NCBI GenBank assembly: GCA_027487795.1 | Contig: JAIYCX010000039.1 | Coordinates: 62,001 to 126,000, forward strand | Reading direction: 5' to 3' | DNA length: 64,000 bases | Source: Pseudomonadota bacterium | GTDB taxonomy: Bacteria; Bdellovibrionota_C; UBA2361; SZUA-149; DAOLCO01 | Translations under genes and position numbers: made by a program | Notes under the pieces: generated by a model | Database searches by the model: none | Seen by the model: the letters and a program-made list of their open reading frames with translations, nothing else | Told to the model about the DNA's origin: nothing | In this document: positions 18,702 to 27,963 of the stretch, piece by piece | Layout of the letters: each line of letters opens with the position of its first letter | How positions within the stretch are numbered: position 1 is the first letter of the stretch

Positions 18702-20132
18702 GTGAGTTTACAAACTGATAAATTTCCAGAAACAGATAAGTTTCAAGAAGAGTGCGCAGTCGTTGGCTTAATAAATGTACCAGAAGCTGCGAATTATTGT
18801 TATTTAAGTCTTTACGCTTTACAGCACAGAGGACAAGAGGGAGCTGGGATAGTTACAAGTGACGGTGGTGCAATGATCGCACATCGTGAAATGGGTCTTG
18901 TTGCAGATGTTTTTTCTGTTGATGTGCTTGCTCGCTTAACCGGAGATAAGGCAATCGGCCATAACAGGTATGCTACTTTTGGATCCAAAGACTGGGCTAA
19001 TTTACAACCATTTGTCGCAAATCTTGAAGCTAATTCTTTTTCAGTAGCGCATAATGGAAATTTAATTAATGCAGCTGAGCTAAAAGCTAAGCTGCAAGAT
19101 GAAGGATCTATATTTACTTCCACATCAGATACGGAAGTTCTATTACATTTAATAGCGAAGTCACCAAAGTTAGTTAATTCTACTACCGTACCATTCATAG
19201 AAAGGATAGCTACTGCATTAAAGCCAGTAAAAGGTGCATATTCATTAGCAGTAATGAGTCATGATAATTTATATGCTATTCGTGATCCTTATGGCATCAG
19301 ACCTCTAAGTCTTGGTAAGTTAGGAGATGGATATATTGTAGCCTCTGAAACTTGTGCATTTGATTTAGTAGGTGCAACTTTTATTAGAGATATTGAGCCA
19401 GGTGAAATATTAGAGATTTCTAGAGATGGATCTATGAAGTCTAATAAAACCCTGCAAGGAAAAGAGAAAGCATTCTGTGTATTTGAATATGTATACTTTT
19501 CTAGACCAGATTCAATTATCCAAGGTCGCAATGTTTATTCAGTTCGTAAGAATTTAGGTGCTCAACTTGCAATTGAAAAACCTGTTGAAGCAGATCTTGT
19601 AATCCCGGTGCCAGATTCTGGGGTGCCTAGTGCAATAGGTTTTGCTAGTCAAATAGGACTGCCTTTGGAAATTGGCCTTATTAGAAATCATTACGTTGGT
19701 AGAACTTTTATTGAGCCCAAGCAGTCCATTAGAGATTTTGGTGTAAAGGTTAAGTTGAATGCTAACTCTGAAATTTTAGTGGGTAAGAGAATTATAGTCG
19801 TTGATGATTCCGTAGTAAGGGGAACTACCTGCAAAAAATTAGTAGCGATGCTAAGAGCTGCAGGAGCTAAGGAAGTGCATTTTAGAATTGCATCTCCTCC
19901 GACAGTTAATTCTTGTTATTACGGTATCGATACACCTTCTCAGGAGGAATTAATCGCGGCAACGCACTCAGAAGAAGAGATAAAGAATTATATTGGTGCT
20001 GACTCTCTTGGCTATCTAAGTATGGAAGGAATGTATAAAGCAGTTGGTGAAGCTAGAGAAAAGCATTGTGATGCATGCTTTAGCTCTATCTATAAGCTTG
20101 GAGTTCCTGAAGATCTTTCTAAAGCAACTTAA
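18702..20132 (+). CDS. purF: Amidophosphoribosyltransferase
   Basis: First committed step of purine synthesis: PRPP plus glutamine to phosphoribosylamine. GTG start. The N-terminal glutaminase cysteine sits in EECAVVG after a short leader that is presumably cleaved. ALQHRGQEGAGI follows. The PRPP site is IIVVDDSVVRGTT. Cysteines in FCVFEYVYF, NSCYYG and HCDAC correspond to the four ligands of the B. subtilis-type [4Fe-4S] enzyme, so an oxygen-sensitive cluster form is expected. 476 residues is normal. purL is 41 kb away on the other strand. Confidence 0.95.
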   Translation: MSLQTDKFPETDKFQEECAVVGLINVPEAANYCYLSLYALQHRGQEGAGIVTSDGGAMIAHREMGLVADVFSVDVLARLTGDKAIGHNRYATFGSKDWANLQPFVANLEANSFSVAHNGNLINAAELKAKLQDEGSIFTSTSDTEVLLHLIAKSPKLVNSTTVPFIERIATALKPVKGAYSLAVMSHDNLYAIRDPYGIRPLSLGKLGDGYIVASETCAFDLVGATFIRDIEPGEILEISRDGSMKSNKTLQGKEKAFCVFEYVYFSRPDSIIQGRNVYSVRKNLGAQLAIEKPVEADLVIPVPDSGVPSAIGFASQIGLPLEIGLIRNHYVGRTFIEPKQSIRDFGVKVKLNANSEILVGKRIIVVDDSVVRGTTCKKLVAMLRAAGAKEVHFRIASPPTVNSCYYGIDTPSQEELIAATHSEEEIKNYIGADSLGYLSMEGMYKAVGEAREKHCDACFSSIYKLGVPEDLSKAT

Positions 20133-20158
20133 GTTTTAATTAAGTTCCTAAAATAAAT

Positions 20159-20896
20159 TTAGAAACTAGAACGTATGAAATCTCTGTTCATTCTTGCAAT
20201 GAACTTGATGCTGATACCTTTAGGACAAACAGCTTCGCATTCTGCCTGATTGGTACAAGCGCCGAAACCTTCTTCGTCCATTTGCTCGATCATTTTCTTC
20301 GCTCTTTCCATTCTTTCAGGTTGTCCTTGAGGTATATAGGACAAATGAGAGACTTTAGCAGCAGTAAAAAGCATTGCAGAGCTGTTTTTGCATGAAGCAA
20401 CACAAGCACCACATCCAATGCATTGAGCAGCATCCATAGCTAAATCCGCATCAATTTTTGAAATCGGTATAGCATTCCCGTCGGGAGCAGATCCTGTTCT
20501 TACTGTAACGAAACCACCAGCTTGAATAATTCTATCAAAAGCACTTCTATTAACAATTAAATCTTTGATTACTGGGAATGACTTTGCTCTAAAAGGCTCA
20601 ATAACTATAGTTTCCCCATCTTGAAAACTTCTCATATGAAGCTGACAAGTGGTAGTACAAGCACCTGGCCCATGTGCTCTTCCATTAATCATCAGCGAGC
20701 AAGTACCGCATATGCCCTCTAAACAATCACATTCATAAGATACTGGCGTATCTCCTTTTTGTTCAAGCTCGATATTTAAAGAATCAAGCATTTCAATGAA
20801 TGACATATCAGAGCTAATATTTGTTGCTCTATATACTTCAAATCGTCCTTCCTTATCAGGGCTATCTTGTCTCCAAACTTGTAATGTAAAATCCAT
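20159..20896 (-). CDS. sdhB: Succinate dehydrogenase/fumarate reductase iron-sulfur subunit
   Basis: 245 residues. The [2Fe-2S] ferredoxin domain carries [17 protein letters not shown]; the C-terminal domain has [11 protein letters not shown] and [15 protein letters not shown] for the [4Fe-4S] and [3Fe-4S] clusters. Electron transfer between SdhA and the membrane cytochrome. Last gene of a - strand operon sdhC-sdhA-sdhB, 23 bases after sdhA. It converges on purF with a 26-base gap. Confidence 0.94.
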   Translation of the reverse strand: MDFTLQVWRQDSPDKEGRFEVYRATNISSDMSFIEMLDSLNIELEQKGDTPVSYECDCLEGICGTCSLMINGRAHGPGACTTTCQLHMRSFQDGETIVIEPFRAKSFPVIKDLIVNRSAFDRIIQAGGFVTVRTGSAPDGNAIPISKIDADLAMDAAQCIGCGACVASCKNSSAMLFTAAKVSHLSYIPQGQPERMERAKKMIEQMDEEGFGACTNQAECEAVCPKGISIKFIARMNRDFIRSSF

Positions 20897-20919
20897 AAAA
20901 TTATCCTTTGAATTGTGTT

Positions 20920-22833
20920 CTATTTGTAACTTCTTTCAGCAAGTTTTACGTTTTCAAAATTTAATGGTTCTTTGTGAAGAACTGGTGCTGTATTTTTACC
21001 TTTATATTCCCACGCACTAACAAAAGCGAAATTTTGATCATCTCTTTTTGCTTCACCTTCTTCTGTCTGGCTTTCTTCTCTAAAATGTCCACCACATGAT
21101 TCTGTTCTTGTCAGGGCATCGAGGCACATTAATTCGCCGTATTCTAGGAAGTCTGCAACTCTTCCAGCTCTCTCAATTGCTTGGTTTAGGCCTTCATTTG
21201 AACCAGATACAGATACATTCGACCAGAATTCTTCACGCAGCTCAGGGATTTTTTTAAGTGCTTCTTTAAGTCCTTGTTCATTTCTAGCCATTCCGCATTT
21301 GTCCCACATGATCTTTCCAAGTTCTCTGTGAAAAACGTCAGCAGACTTTTTACCTTTTATAGCTAGAAGTTTATTTACTTCATCTTGCTTTTCTCTAAGT
21401 ACTCCCAATGCTTCTGGTGAATCATCTGGAACTTTAGAAAGCTTTTCATTAGCAAGATAATTTGAAATAGTACTTGGTAGTACAAAGTAACCATCTGCAA
21501 GACCTTGCATAAGAGCGCTTGCTCCTAATCTATTTGCGCCGTGATCGGAAAAATTAGCTTCTCCGATTACAAACAAGCCAGGTATTGTACTCATTAGGTT
21601 ATAATCTACCCATAAACCACCCATAGTATAGTGAGGTGCTGGATATATTCTCATCGGCTCTTCATATGGATTTTCAGCCGTGATCAGCCGATACATATCT
21701 AAAAGATTGCCGTAGCGTTGCTTGATAGTTTCATGTCCAAGGCGTTTTATTGAATCTCTAAAGTCCAAATATACCCCAACTCCAATAGGACCAACGCCTC
21801 TACCTTCGTCACATACTTCTTTGGCACTTCTAGATGCGATATCTCTAGGGGCGAGATTTCCATAGCTTGGATATTTTCTTTCTAGAAAATAATCTCTTTC
21901 AGCTTCAGGAATATTGTTAGCATCTCTTTTGTCTCCTACGGCCTTTGGTACCCAAATTCTACCATCATTTCTTAGAGACTCAGACATTAAAGTAAGTTTA
22001 GCTTGTTTGTCACCATGAGGTGGAATGCTAGTAGGGTGAATTTGTGTGTAGCAAGGATTTGCAAAAGCAGCGCCTCTTTTATGAGCGCGGTAGGTTGCAG
22101 TAACGTTACAACCTTTTGCATTAGTGCTTAAATAAAATACGTTTGAATATCCACCTGTAGCAAGAACTACAACATCAGCCATATGTGTTTTTAGTTTACC
22201 AGAAACAAGGTTTCTAGTTACTATCCCACGAGCTTTGCCATCAACTAAAATAAGATCTAGCATTTCATGACGAGTATGCATTCTAACAGCACCAGCGGCT
22301 ATTTGTTTGCTTAGTGCGCTGTATGCACCTAGTAATAATTGCTGACCAGTTTGGCCTCTAGCGTAGAAAGTTCTTGATACTTGAGCTCCTCCGAAAGATC
22401 TATTTGCTAGTTGTCCTCCGTACTCTCTAGCAAAAGGAACGCCTTGTGCTACGCACTGATCAATTATGTTCACACTAACTTCTGCTAATCTATAAACATT
22501 AGCTTCTCTAGCTCTAAAGTCTCCACCTTTTATAGTGTCGTAGAACAATCTATGGATACTATCTCCATCATTTTGATAATTTTTTGCGGCATTGATACCA
22601 CCTTGAGCAGCGATACTATGAGCTCTTCTAGGGGAGTCATGAAAGCAAAATGTATCAACTTGATAACCTAACTCAGAAAGAGTAGCAGAGGCAGATGCAC
22701 CTGCTAGACCAGTGCCTACTACGATGACACTAAACTTTCTTTTATTTGCTGGATTGATAAGTTTGCTTGAAAACTTATGATTAGTCCATTTGGATTCAAG
22801 TGGACCTGAGGGAATCTTTGCATCTAGATTCAT
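20920..22833 (-). CDS. sdhA: Succinate dehydrogenase/fumarate reductase flavoprotein subunit
   Basis: 637 residues, the long form that accompanies B-type cytochromes (Bacteroidetes, Chlamydiae, Deltaproteobacteria, Epsilonproteobacteria). FAD site [19 protein letters not shown]; the flavin-linking histidine is in [11 protein letters not shown]; substrate-site blocks HPTSIPPHG and HYTMGGLW are present, with [19 protein letters not shown] near the FAD C-terminal cap. It uses succinate or fumarate with a quinone via SdhB and SdhC; the physiological direction is not decided by sequence. Confidence 0.95.
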   Translation of the reverse strand: MNLDAKIPSGPLESKWTNHKFSSKLINPANKRKFSVIVVGTGLAGASASATLSELGYQVDTFCFHDSPRRAHSIAAQGGINAAKNYQNDGDSIHRLFYDTIKGGDFRAREANVYRLAEVSVNIIDQCVAQGVPFAREYGGQLANRSFGGAQVSRTFYARGQTGQQLLLGAYSALSKQIAAGAVRMHTRHEMLDLILVDGKARGIVTRNLVSGKLKTHMADVVVLATGGYSNVFYLSTNAKGCNVTATYRAHKRGAAFANPCYTQIHPTSIPPHGDKQAKLTLMSESLRNDGRIWVPKAVGDKRDANNIPEAERDYFLERKYPSYGNLAPRDIASRSAKEVCDEGRGVGPIGVGVYLDFRDSIKRLGHETIKQRYGNLLDMYRLITAENPYEEPMRIYPAPHYTMGGLWVDYNLMSTIPGLFVIGEANFSDHGANRLGASALMQGLADGYFVLPSTISNYLANEKLSKVPDDSPEALGVLREKQDEVNKLLAIKGKKSADVFHRELGKIMWDKCGMARNEQGLKEALKKIPELREEFWSNVSVSGSNEGLNQAIERAGRVADFLEYGELMCLDALTRTESCGGHFREESQTEEGEAKRDDQNFAFVSAWEYKGKNTAPVLHKEPLNFENVKLAERSYK

Positions 22834-22845
22834 AAATAGTTTGCC

Positions 22846-23550
22846 TTATTTTAATATTCCAAAAATTACAGATAGAGGTATTGAGATATATCCAGCAGCA
22901 ACTGCAACCGCTGTAAAAACTGATAACTTTTTAAGTAATGGTGTTAATGCCGGTGAGTAAACTCCTATAGTTTGAAACATGCTCCAAAATGCATGTTTTA
23001 AGTGAAGTCCTACGAAAAGCATTGCAACGATATATATGTAAGCATAAGGACCATTTGAAAATCCAAGTATTACATTTCTATATACATCATCACGCATGAA
23101 TCCATCATCTAAGTCGTGAAATTCTGGCTGTATAGCACCTAAAGTAAAATGTAATAAATGTATTATTATAAATATGAATATTACAACTCCAGATTCGAGC
23201 ATATATCTTGAGGCAAAGTCAGCTTGAACAGTAGCCATGTTTTTATAGCTTCCGCCTCTTGCTGCTTTATTATTTAGACTCAGAATAAAAGCTGTAGTGA
23301 AATGCAAAATAAAAGCAGTTAACAAAATTATTCTTGCTGCCCACAATGGCCCAGGAATAGATTTTAGAAATGCTGCATAAGCATTAAATTTTTCAGCTCC
23401 TAAGAAAATTTGAAAATTTCCTAGGAGGTGCACAACAACAAAGCCAATTAGCATTAGCCCTGTAACAGCCATCACTATTTTTTTACCTATAGAGGAATTA
23501 TAAAATTTTATTATCGGGTTATTAATTAACATTTGTTGAAGTAAGATCAT
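22846..23550 (-). CDS. sdhC: Succinate dehydrogenase cytochrome b558 subunit (B-type, single membrane subunit)
   Basis: 234 residues with five predicted membrane helices. GLMLIGFVVVHLLGN, ILHFTTAFILSL, VIFIFIIIHLLHF and GLHLKHAFWSMFQTIG contain the spaced histidines that hold two haems in B-type enzymes. No separate sdhD is present, as expected for type B. First gene of the operon, with a candidate promoter immediately upstream (23583-23610). The alternative start at residue 8 (Met in MLINNPII) is also possible. Confidence 0.92.
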   Translation of the reverse strand: MILLQQMLINNPIIKFYNSSIGKKIVMAVTGLMLIGFVVVHLLGNFQIFLGAEKFNAYAAFLKSIPGPLWAARIILLTAFILHFTTAFILSLNNKAARGGSYKNMATVQADFASRYMLESGVVIFIFIIIHLLHFTLGAIQPEFHDLDDGFMRDDVYRNVILGFSNGPYAYIYIVAMLFVGLHLKHAFWSMFQTIGVYSPALTPLLKKLSVFTAVAVAAGYISIPLSVIFGILK

Positions 23551-23582
23551 GTTTTAATATGTATATTTGAAGACGAATAATT

Positions 23583-23610
23583 TCTATATAATTTACTACT
23601 TATAAATCAA
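23583..23610 (-). promoter_or_regulatory. Candidate sigma-70-type promoter for sdhCAB
   Basis: On the - strand a TTGATT box (23610-23605), a 16-base spacer and a TATAGA box (23588-23583) lie about 33 bases before the sdhC ATG. It sits in the 60-base gap after the suhB-like gene. Match to the consensus is moderate; there is no experimental support. Confidence 0.35.
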
Positions 23611-24474
23611 CTACTTATTAAAGGCACCGACTTCTGTAAGTATTTCTTTAAGTTCCTCGTAGATCTGTGGATTAGTCGCTATGAGCTTGTAATCATTGAG
23701 CGTAAGCTCTTCTCCAAAAAGGTTCCTAGTTATACCCCCAGCTTCTTTTACAATTAACATTCCTGCTGCAAAATCCCAAGGACAAAGTTTTAATTCGTAG
23801 TAGCCATCAAATCTCCCGCAAGCCACATAACATAAGTCCATACTAGCTGCTCCAAAACGTCTGATACCATGACAGTTTTTTTGGATGAGCACTTCTATCG
23901 CCTTAAGGCTGTCAGTAATGTGAGAGCCGAAATCATAATGAAAACCAGTCACGATAACACTTTCTGAAATATTTTTTGCTTTCGAAACCGAGATTTTTCT
24001 ATCATTTAAAGTAGCGCCTTCGTTCTTGATGGCTGAGAACATTTCTCTTGAAAAAGGTTGGTATACTACTCCAACAACTGGAATCCCTTTTTGACAATAT
24101 GCAATTGAAATTCCGATATGAGGTATGCCGTGTGCAAAGTTATTTGTTCCATCGATGGGATCTATAACCCAAAGATTATCCTCATTGATAGCAGCTTTTG
24201 CAGCTTCTTCTCCTAGAAAAGAATGAGTAGGGAATTGCAGTTTAATCTGCTCTATTATTGTTTTTTCAGCTAATAAATCAGCCTCTGTTACTAGATTCGC
24301 AGGTCCTTTTTCATTAATTAGAAAACCATCATTGTGTAGTCTTAAAATTTCTGTAGCTGCTTTTAGAGCCGCATTTTCAGCACAAGACTTGATCTCGTGC
24401 AAATTAATTTCTGAAGCATTCATTTGATTAACTTTTATTTGATTTTTCTCTATAAATATATAACTTAAGTCCAT
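23611..24474 (-). CDS. suhB: Inositol-1-monophosphatase family protein (SuhB-like)
   Basis: Mg2+-dependent sugar/inositol phosphatase. GEEA (metal ligands), WVIDPIDGTNNFAHGIPHIG and the C-terminal WDFAAGMLIVKEAGG are all intact. 287 residues including about 17 N-terminal residues before a second Met (start at 24423), which would give the usual 270. Neither start has a convincing ribosome-binding site. Close relatives act on inositol phosphate, histidinol phosphate or 3'-phosphoadenosine, so the substrate is open. Divergent from the HerA-like gene. Confidence 0.88.
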   Translation of the reverse strand: MDLSYIFIEKNQIKVNQMNASEINLHEIKSCAENAALKAATEILRLHNDGFLINEKGPANLVTEADLLAEKTIIEQIKLQFPTHSFLGEEAAKAAINEDNLWVIDPIDGTNNFAHGIPHIGISIAYCQKGIPVVGVVYQPFSREMFSAIKNEGATLNDRKISVSKAKNISESVIVTGFHYDFGSHITDSLKAIEVLIQKNCHGIRRFGAASMDLCYVACGRFDGYYELKLCPWDFAAGMLIVKEAGGITRNLFGEELTLNDYKLIATNPQIYEELKEILTEVGAFNK

Positions 24475-24502
24475 AATAAGCTACTCATTAGGAGCATTTA
24501 CT

Positions 24503-25981
24503 ATGGAACAAATTTTACTAGGACGCACTGCTGAAGGAGTGGATGTTTGTTTTATTTCCTCCTTACTTAATAGGCATGGTTTAATTGCTGGAGCTACGGG
24601 TACTGGAAAGACAGTCACTCTTCAAGTTTTAGCAGAACAATTTTCTCGTCTTGGCATCCCCGTTCTTCTTACTGATATAAAAGGTGATTTAAGTGGAGTC
24701 GCTAAAGCTGGGATCTTGTCAGAAAAAGTATCAGATAGATTAAAAACACTTAAAGACCTAGCTTTTACACCAGTAGCAAATGCAGTAAATTTTATCGATG
24801 TCTTTGGTAAAAAGGGCCATCCTCTTAGAGTCACTCCAAGTGAAATGGGCCCAGTTTTACTTTCTAGGTTACTTGAGCTTAATGAAACACAAGAAGGCGT
24901 TGTTCATATCGCTTTTAAATATGCAGATAGCCAAGGATTATTTTTACTTGATTTAAAAGATTTACAATCAGTTTTTTCTGCAGTTGCAGAAAATGCAGAT
25001 GAATTAAGAGCACAGTACGGAAATGTAAGTGCGCAGTCAGTTGGTGCGATACAAAGAAGATTATTAGTATTAGAAGATCAGGGTGGATTGAATCTTTTTG
25101 GAGAGCCACTCTATGACATTAATGATTTACTAGTTAGGGATTTTTCCGGTAAGGGGCTAGTTCAAATATTAGATTCTACTGATTTATTAGAAAGACCTAG
25201 ATTATATGCTTCGTTATTGCTTTGGCTTTTATCTGAGTTGTATGAGTCTTTGGAAGAAGTAGGGGATCTTGCATTACCAAAGTTAGTATTGTTTTTTGAT
25301 GAAGCACATTTGTTATTTGAGGATATGCCAAAAGCACTTGGAGATAGGATTGAAACAATAATTAGATTAATCAGATCAAAAGGTGTTGGAGTATTTTTTA
25401 TAACTCAAAGCCCTGATGACATTCCACCTAAAATTTTAGCACAGTTAGGAAATCGTGTTCAGCACGCACTTCGTGCTTTCACTCAACAGGATGAGAGTAA
25501 AATTTCTAAAATATCTAAAACTTTTAGAGCTGGTGCGGGACTTGATATTGAAAAAGTAATTACAGCATTGCAAACTGGAGAAGCATTAGTATCTCCTCTG
25601 AATGAGAAGGGCGAGCCGATGCCTGTAGTTAGGACTTTAATACGACCACCAGAGTCGAAAATTGGTCCAATAACTGAGGAAGAAAGAAATAATATTTTAT
25701 CTAGTTCTATGTTCATGAAAAAGTACAAAGATACCTTAGATAGAGAGTCTGCTTTTGAAGTATTAAAGAAACGTGCGGCAGCATTGCCAGAAGAAAAAGA
25801 AGAAACAAAAGATGCTAAAAATGAAAGTGGAGGATTTTTTGATTTCGGTGGAATTTTTAGTTCATCAAGTAAAAGACAAACGCCAGTTGAGGCTTTTGTG
25901 AAGACTATTGTTAGAACCGTCGGTTCTCAAATAGGCAGGCAAATTACTCGAGGAGTTCTTGGGACTTTGAGTAAGAGGTAG
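24503..25981 (+). CDS. HerA-like/DUF853 (YjgR-type) ATPase
   Basis: 492 residues. Walker A GATGTGKT near the N-terminus, DIKGDLSG, Walker B LVLFFDEAHLLF, an SPDDIPPKILAQLGNRVQHALRA sensor-like block, and a tail with Gly/Ser-rich low complexity. This is the DUF853/YjgR branch of the HerA-FtsK superfamily; hexameric DNA-translocase activity is known for HerA but not established for this branch. AGGAG precedes the ATG, which fixes the start. A monocistronic unit, convergent with a lipoprotein gene. Confidence 0.85.
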   Translation: MEQILLGRTAEGVDVCFISSLLNRHGLIAGATGTGKTVTLQVLAEQFSRLGIPVLLTDIKGDLSGVAKAGILSEKVSDRLKTLKDLAFTPVANAVNFIDVFGKKGHPLRVTPSEMGPVLLSRLLELNETQEGVVHIAFKYADSQGLFLLDLKDLQSVFSAVAENADELRAQYGNVSAQSVGAIQRRLLVLEDQGGLNLFGEPLYDINDLLVRDFSGKGLVQILDSTDLLERPRLYASLLLWLLSELYESLEEVGDLALPKLVLFFDEAHLLFEDMPKALGDRIETIIRLIRSKGVGVFFITQSPDDIPPKILAQLGNRVQHALRAFTQQDESKISKISKTFRAGAGLDIEKVITALQTGEALVSPLNEKGEPMPVVRTLIRPPESKIGPITEEERNNILSSSMFMKKYKDTLDRESAFEVLKKRAAALPEEKEETKDAKNESGGFFDFGGIFSSSSKRQTPVEAFVKTIVRTVGSQIGRQITRGVLGTLSKR

Positions 25982-25998
25982 ATTGATAATTATCTACC
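25977..25998. terminator. Hairpin between convergent gene ends
   Basis: GGTAGAT (25977-25983) pairs with ATCTACC (25992-25998). It spans the stop codon of the HerA-like gene and that of the lipoprotein gene. No immediate T-run follows on either strand, so it is at best a weak bidirectional terminator. Confidence 0.35.
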
Positions 25999-26421
25999 AA
26001 GAATACTTTTTGGAATAAATCTAAGTACTGTTTCCGGAGTTCTTTTACAGATTGCTAATATTTCTGGTTTGCTATTAGTATTGGTTCTGGGGTCTTGAGG
26101 TCTAGGAGTAGGGAAGATTGAGCTACAATCCCATCTTTCTTTTCCAAGTTTAGTTAGTTCTTCTTCCATTTCTTTTGCAGTCGTTTCTAAGGGAAATATT
26201 GTAACCTTATATTCTAATTGACTGAGTTTTTTAACTTCCTCTATAGGCTGTGAGGGGTCTTCTGCGAGATTAGATATTTTTTGTTCTAATGACTTAGTTA
26301 TGATGTCAGTAGACTCAGATATTTTTTTGGTGAGTTCATCGGGAGTGTTATTACAACTCGAGAGAATAAATAATATACTTATAAATATAAATTTTGATTG
26401 CATTAATATAGAATAGCTCAA
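25990..26421 (-). CDS. Small lipoprotein of unknown function
   Basis: 143 residues. A hydrophobic signal ends in ILSSC followed by NN, a lipobox that predicts lipidation. The real start may be the second Met (residue 7), directly before QSKFIF. The mature part is polar; it begins with a helical Glu/Lys segment and then TIFPLETTAKEMEEELTKLG, and ends in a basic stretch with three more cysteines (CSSIF, ICKRT). No known domain recognised. Lies downstream of a terminator on the same strand as the pentein gene. Confidence 0.65.
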   Translation of the reverse strand: MSYSILMQSKFIFISILFILSSCNNTPDELTKKISESTDIITKSLEQKISNLAEDPSQPIEEVKKLSQLEYKVTIFPLETTAKEMEEELTKLGKERWDCSSIFPTPRPQDPRTNTNSKPEILAICKRTPETVLRFIPKSILGR

Positions 26422-26444
26422 TTTGTTCTTTTTTTAAAGATAAG

Positions 26445-26497
26445 AAAAAAGAGGTCAGGCCTGGTGGAGAGAACCCAAGACAAAACCTCTTTTTTTT
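26445..26497 (-). terminator. Rho-independent terminator of the pentein gene
   Basis: An 11-base perfect inverted repeat: AAAAAAGAGGT (26445-26455) against ACCTCTTTTTT (26485-26495), with a 29-base loop containing the palindrome CAGGCCTG (26456-26463). Read on the - strand the stem ends in a T-run, just after the stop of the gene at 26515. Confidence 0.7.
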
Positions 26498-26514
26498 GAG
26501 TTGAACTCCGTTTT

Positions 26515-27519
26515 TTAGTTTGTGAAAGGTAGGAAATGTTTGTAGCCACCGCAGAAAAGACAGTGAATACTTGTATCCATGTCTTTTAATGCAAAAGTAG
26601 GAGTTGTAAGGACTTGGAATCCGGCATCTTTAACACGTTCATTCGTTGTCTTACCTTCTTCAGCCATCAAAACAGTACCGTTTTTTGCAAATGCACCTGA
26701 GCTCCATCCTTCGTCTTCTCCGGTTTCGATGATTACGATATTCGCCTTCGGAATACCAAGCTTTTTGCTTAGTCTTTTCTGAAGAGTCTCAACATTAATC
26801 CCATCAGGATTCGCGAGAAAGTAAATCTTTTCATCACCTGCGGGAGATCCCAAATAGGTCAGCGCTGTCGATAAATGTAACATCAAGTGCTTCATTTCTT
26901 TGTAGCGATGACCAGTAGATGAAGCTAGAGTTTTCTTTGCAATCTTTCTTCCATTTTTACAAGTTCTCTCTACCGCTGTGAATCCGATATCTTTGATTCT
27001 TTTTCCGATTAGGATTGAGAGCTCGCCGATACTAACAAAATCTCCAAACTCGTAAGTAGCAGATTTGTTGCACATGAAATTAGAAACGGGTAATTTCAAA
27101 TCATAAAATAAGTGATTAAACCCACTTCTAACTTCAGGTTTTCGAGAATCAGGTCCCATTGAAGCAAGGTATATTTCATCCTTACTCGCAAAGAAAGGAT
27201 CCATAGCATTTTGTCCATCTGGATGACCAAATGATTTTGCCATGTAAACCTTACATCCCATTTTCTCAACACTTGTTTTGACCCCCAGCTGTTGAGCTCT
27301 ATAGGTTTCTTGGTATTTTTCCAAGCTACCATATTTTTTCTCTATCTCAGCTGGCCCCATTCCGCTATGAAGCGTTTCTCCATTATGAGGCGTGTCAGAA
27401 ACCTCGATCATCAAAAGCGAATCATACCTTGAAAAATCATTGGCTAAAATTAGCTTTTTTCCTAATGATTTTGTCAAACCTGACACTTTGCTTAAGCCAC
27501 CAATAGCAGATGTCATCAC
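26515..27519 (-). CDS. Pentein-fold amidino-hydrolase/transferase (DDAH-like)
   Basis: Enzymes of this fold act on guanidino groups (arginine deiminase, DDAH, amidinotransferases) through a catalytic Cys-His pair. Seen here: an N-terminal FSRYDSLLMIE strand, MDPFFASKDEIYLASMGPDSRKPE (family arginine-site block), TYEFGDFVSIGELSILIG in the place of the EGGD strand, MLHLSTALTYLG matching the DDAH HLxS histidine block (His215), and a C-terminal DTSIHCLFCGG with candidate catalytic Cys320. The EGGD motif is changed to EFGD, so specificity may differ. The first codon is GTG (27519) followed by ATG (27516); the ATG may be the true start. GC looks slightly higher than around it. Behind it is a structured non-coding leader. 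Confidence 0.58.
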   Translation of the reverse strand: MMTSAIGGLSKVSGLTKSLGKKLILANDFSRYDSLLMIEVSDTPHNGETLHSGMGPAEIEKKYGSLEKYQETYRAQQLGVKTSVEKMGCKVYMAKSFGHPDGQNAMDPFFASKDEIYLASMGPDSRKPEVRSGFNHLFYDLKLPVSNFMCNKSATYEFGDFVSIGELSILIGKRIKDIGFTAVERTCKNGRKIAKKTLASSTGHRYKEMKHLMLHLSTALTYLGSPAGDEKIYFLANPDGINVETLQKRLSKKLGIPKANIVIIETGEDEGWSSGAFAKNGTVLMAEEGKTTNERVKDAGFQVLTTPTFALKDMDTSIHCLFCGGYKHFLPFTN

Positions 27520-27963
27520 TCCGTTATACTCCGACCAAACGAGTCTGTGTTAAAAGAATAAACTAAAAGTCACCACAATCACCTCAACACGCAGGGGTGA
27601 TCGGTCTAGGACTAACCCTTGTCCCTAGATTCGCTATCGTAATAATTAACAAATCTAGGGACAAGGAAAGTACCTAGGCCAAACTAAAAAATTAAACCTT
27701 ATTTTTACCAGACCTGCCTCTATTCAAAAAAGTATTCCCTGAAAAGGTATTTAACTTCTCGAATTGAAGCAGGAATTAATCTCATCTACCCAGAATAACT
27801 ATTCTATTAGTTTCTCTTATTCTCTGTCTTAGTAAACTACTTTTGTTTCTTAGTCGTCCTCTCAGAAACATGAAAGAACAGTACTGTCCCAAATAAGACA
27901 AAAACTTATTTTTTACTCAAAGCTAAGGTCTATTTTATGTAAGCTATTAAAAAGATATGTAAT
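27520..27963. other. 444-base gene-free stretch with strong secondary structure
   Basis: No convincing open frame on either strand. The left half holds two hairpins (27578-27601 and 27603-27680). The right half is AT-rich and shows only a short CTTC/GAAG hairpin near 27756. Checks by eye for tmRNA, RNase P RNA, SRP RNA, T-box and tRNA signatures were negative. It may encode a structured RNA or a long 5' leader for the pentein gene. Confidence 0.5.
27578..27680. ncRNA. Candidate structured RNA: two adjacent hairpins
   Basis: The larger hairpin has a 15-base perfect stem, CCTTGTCCCTAGATT (27617-27631) with AATCTAGGGACAAGG (27652-27666), a 20-base loop, and after a small internal loop an outer 8-base stem GGTCTAGG/CCTAGGCC (27603-27610 with 27673-27680). 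Next to it ATCACCTC (27578-27585) pairs with GGGGTGAT (27594-27601). On the - strand the second hairpin is followed by a T-rich stretch. The transcribed strand and function are unknown. Confidence 0.4.

Noticed and set aside
20126..20146. Terminator between purF and sdhB
   Set aside because: AACTTAA/TTAAGTT is a 7-bp AT-rich stem with no clear T-run; too weak to call.
23550..23610. Frameshift or lost sdhD in the succinate dehydrogenase operon
   Set aside because: B-type enzymes use a single cytochrome b558 subunit, so the absence of sdhD is normal.
27520..27963. tmRNA, RNase P RNA or SRP RNA in the gene-free stretch
   Set aside because: None of the conserved sequences (tmRNA ends and tag codons, RNase P GAGGAAAGUCC, SRP GGAAGGAAGCAGC) was found on either strand; an AGGAAAGTACC near 27664 is only a partial likeness.
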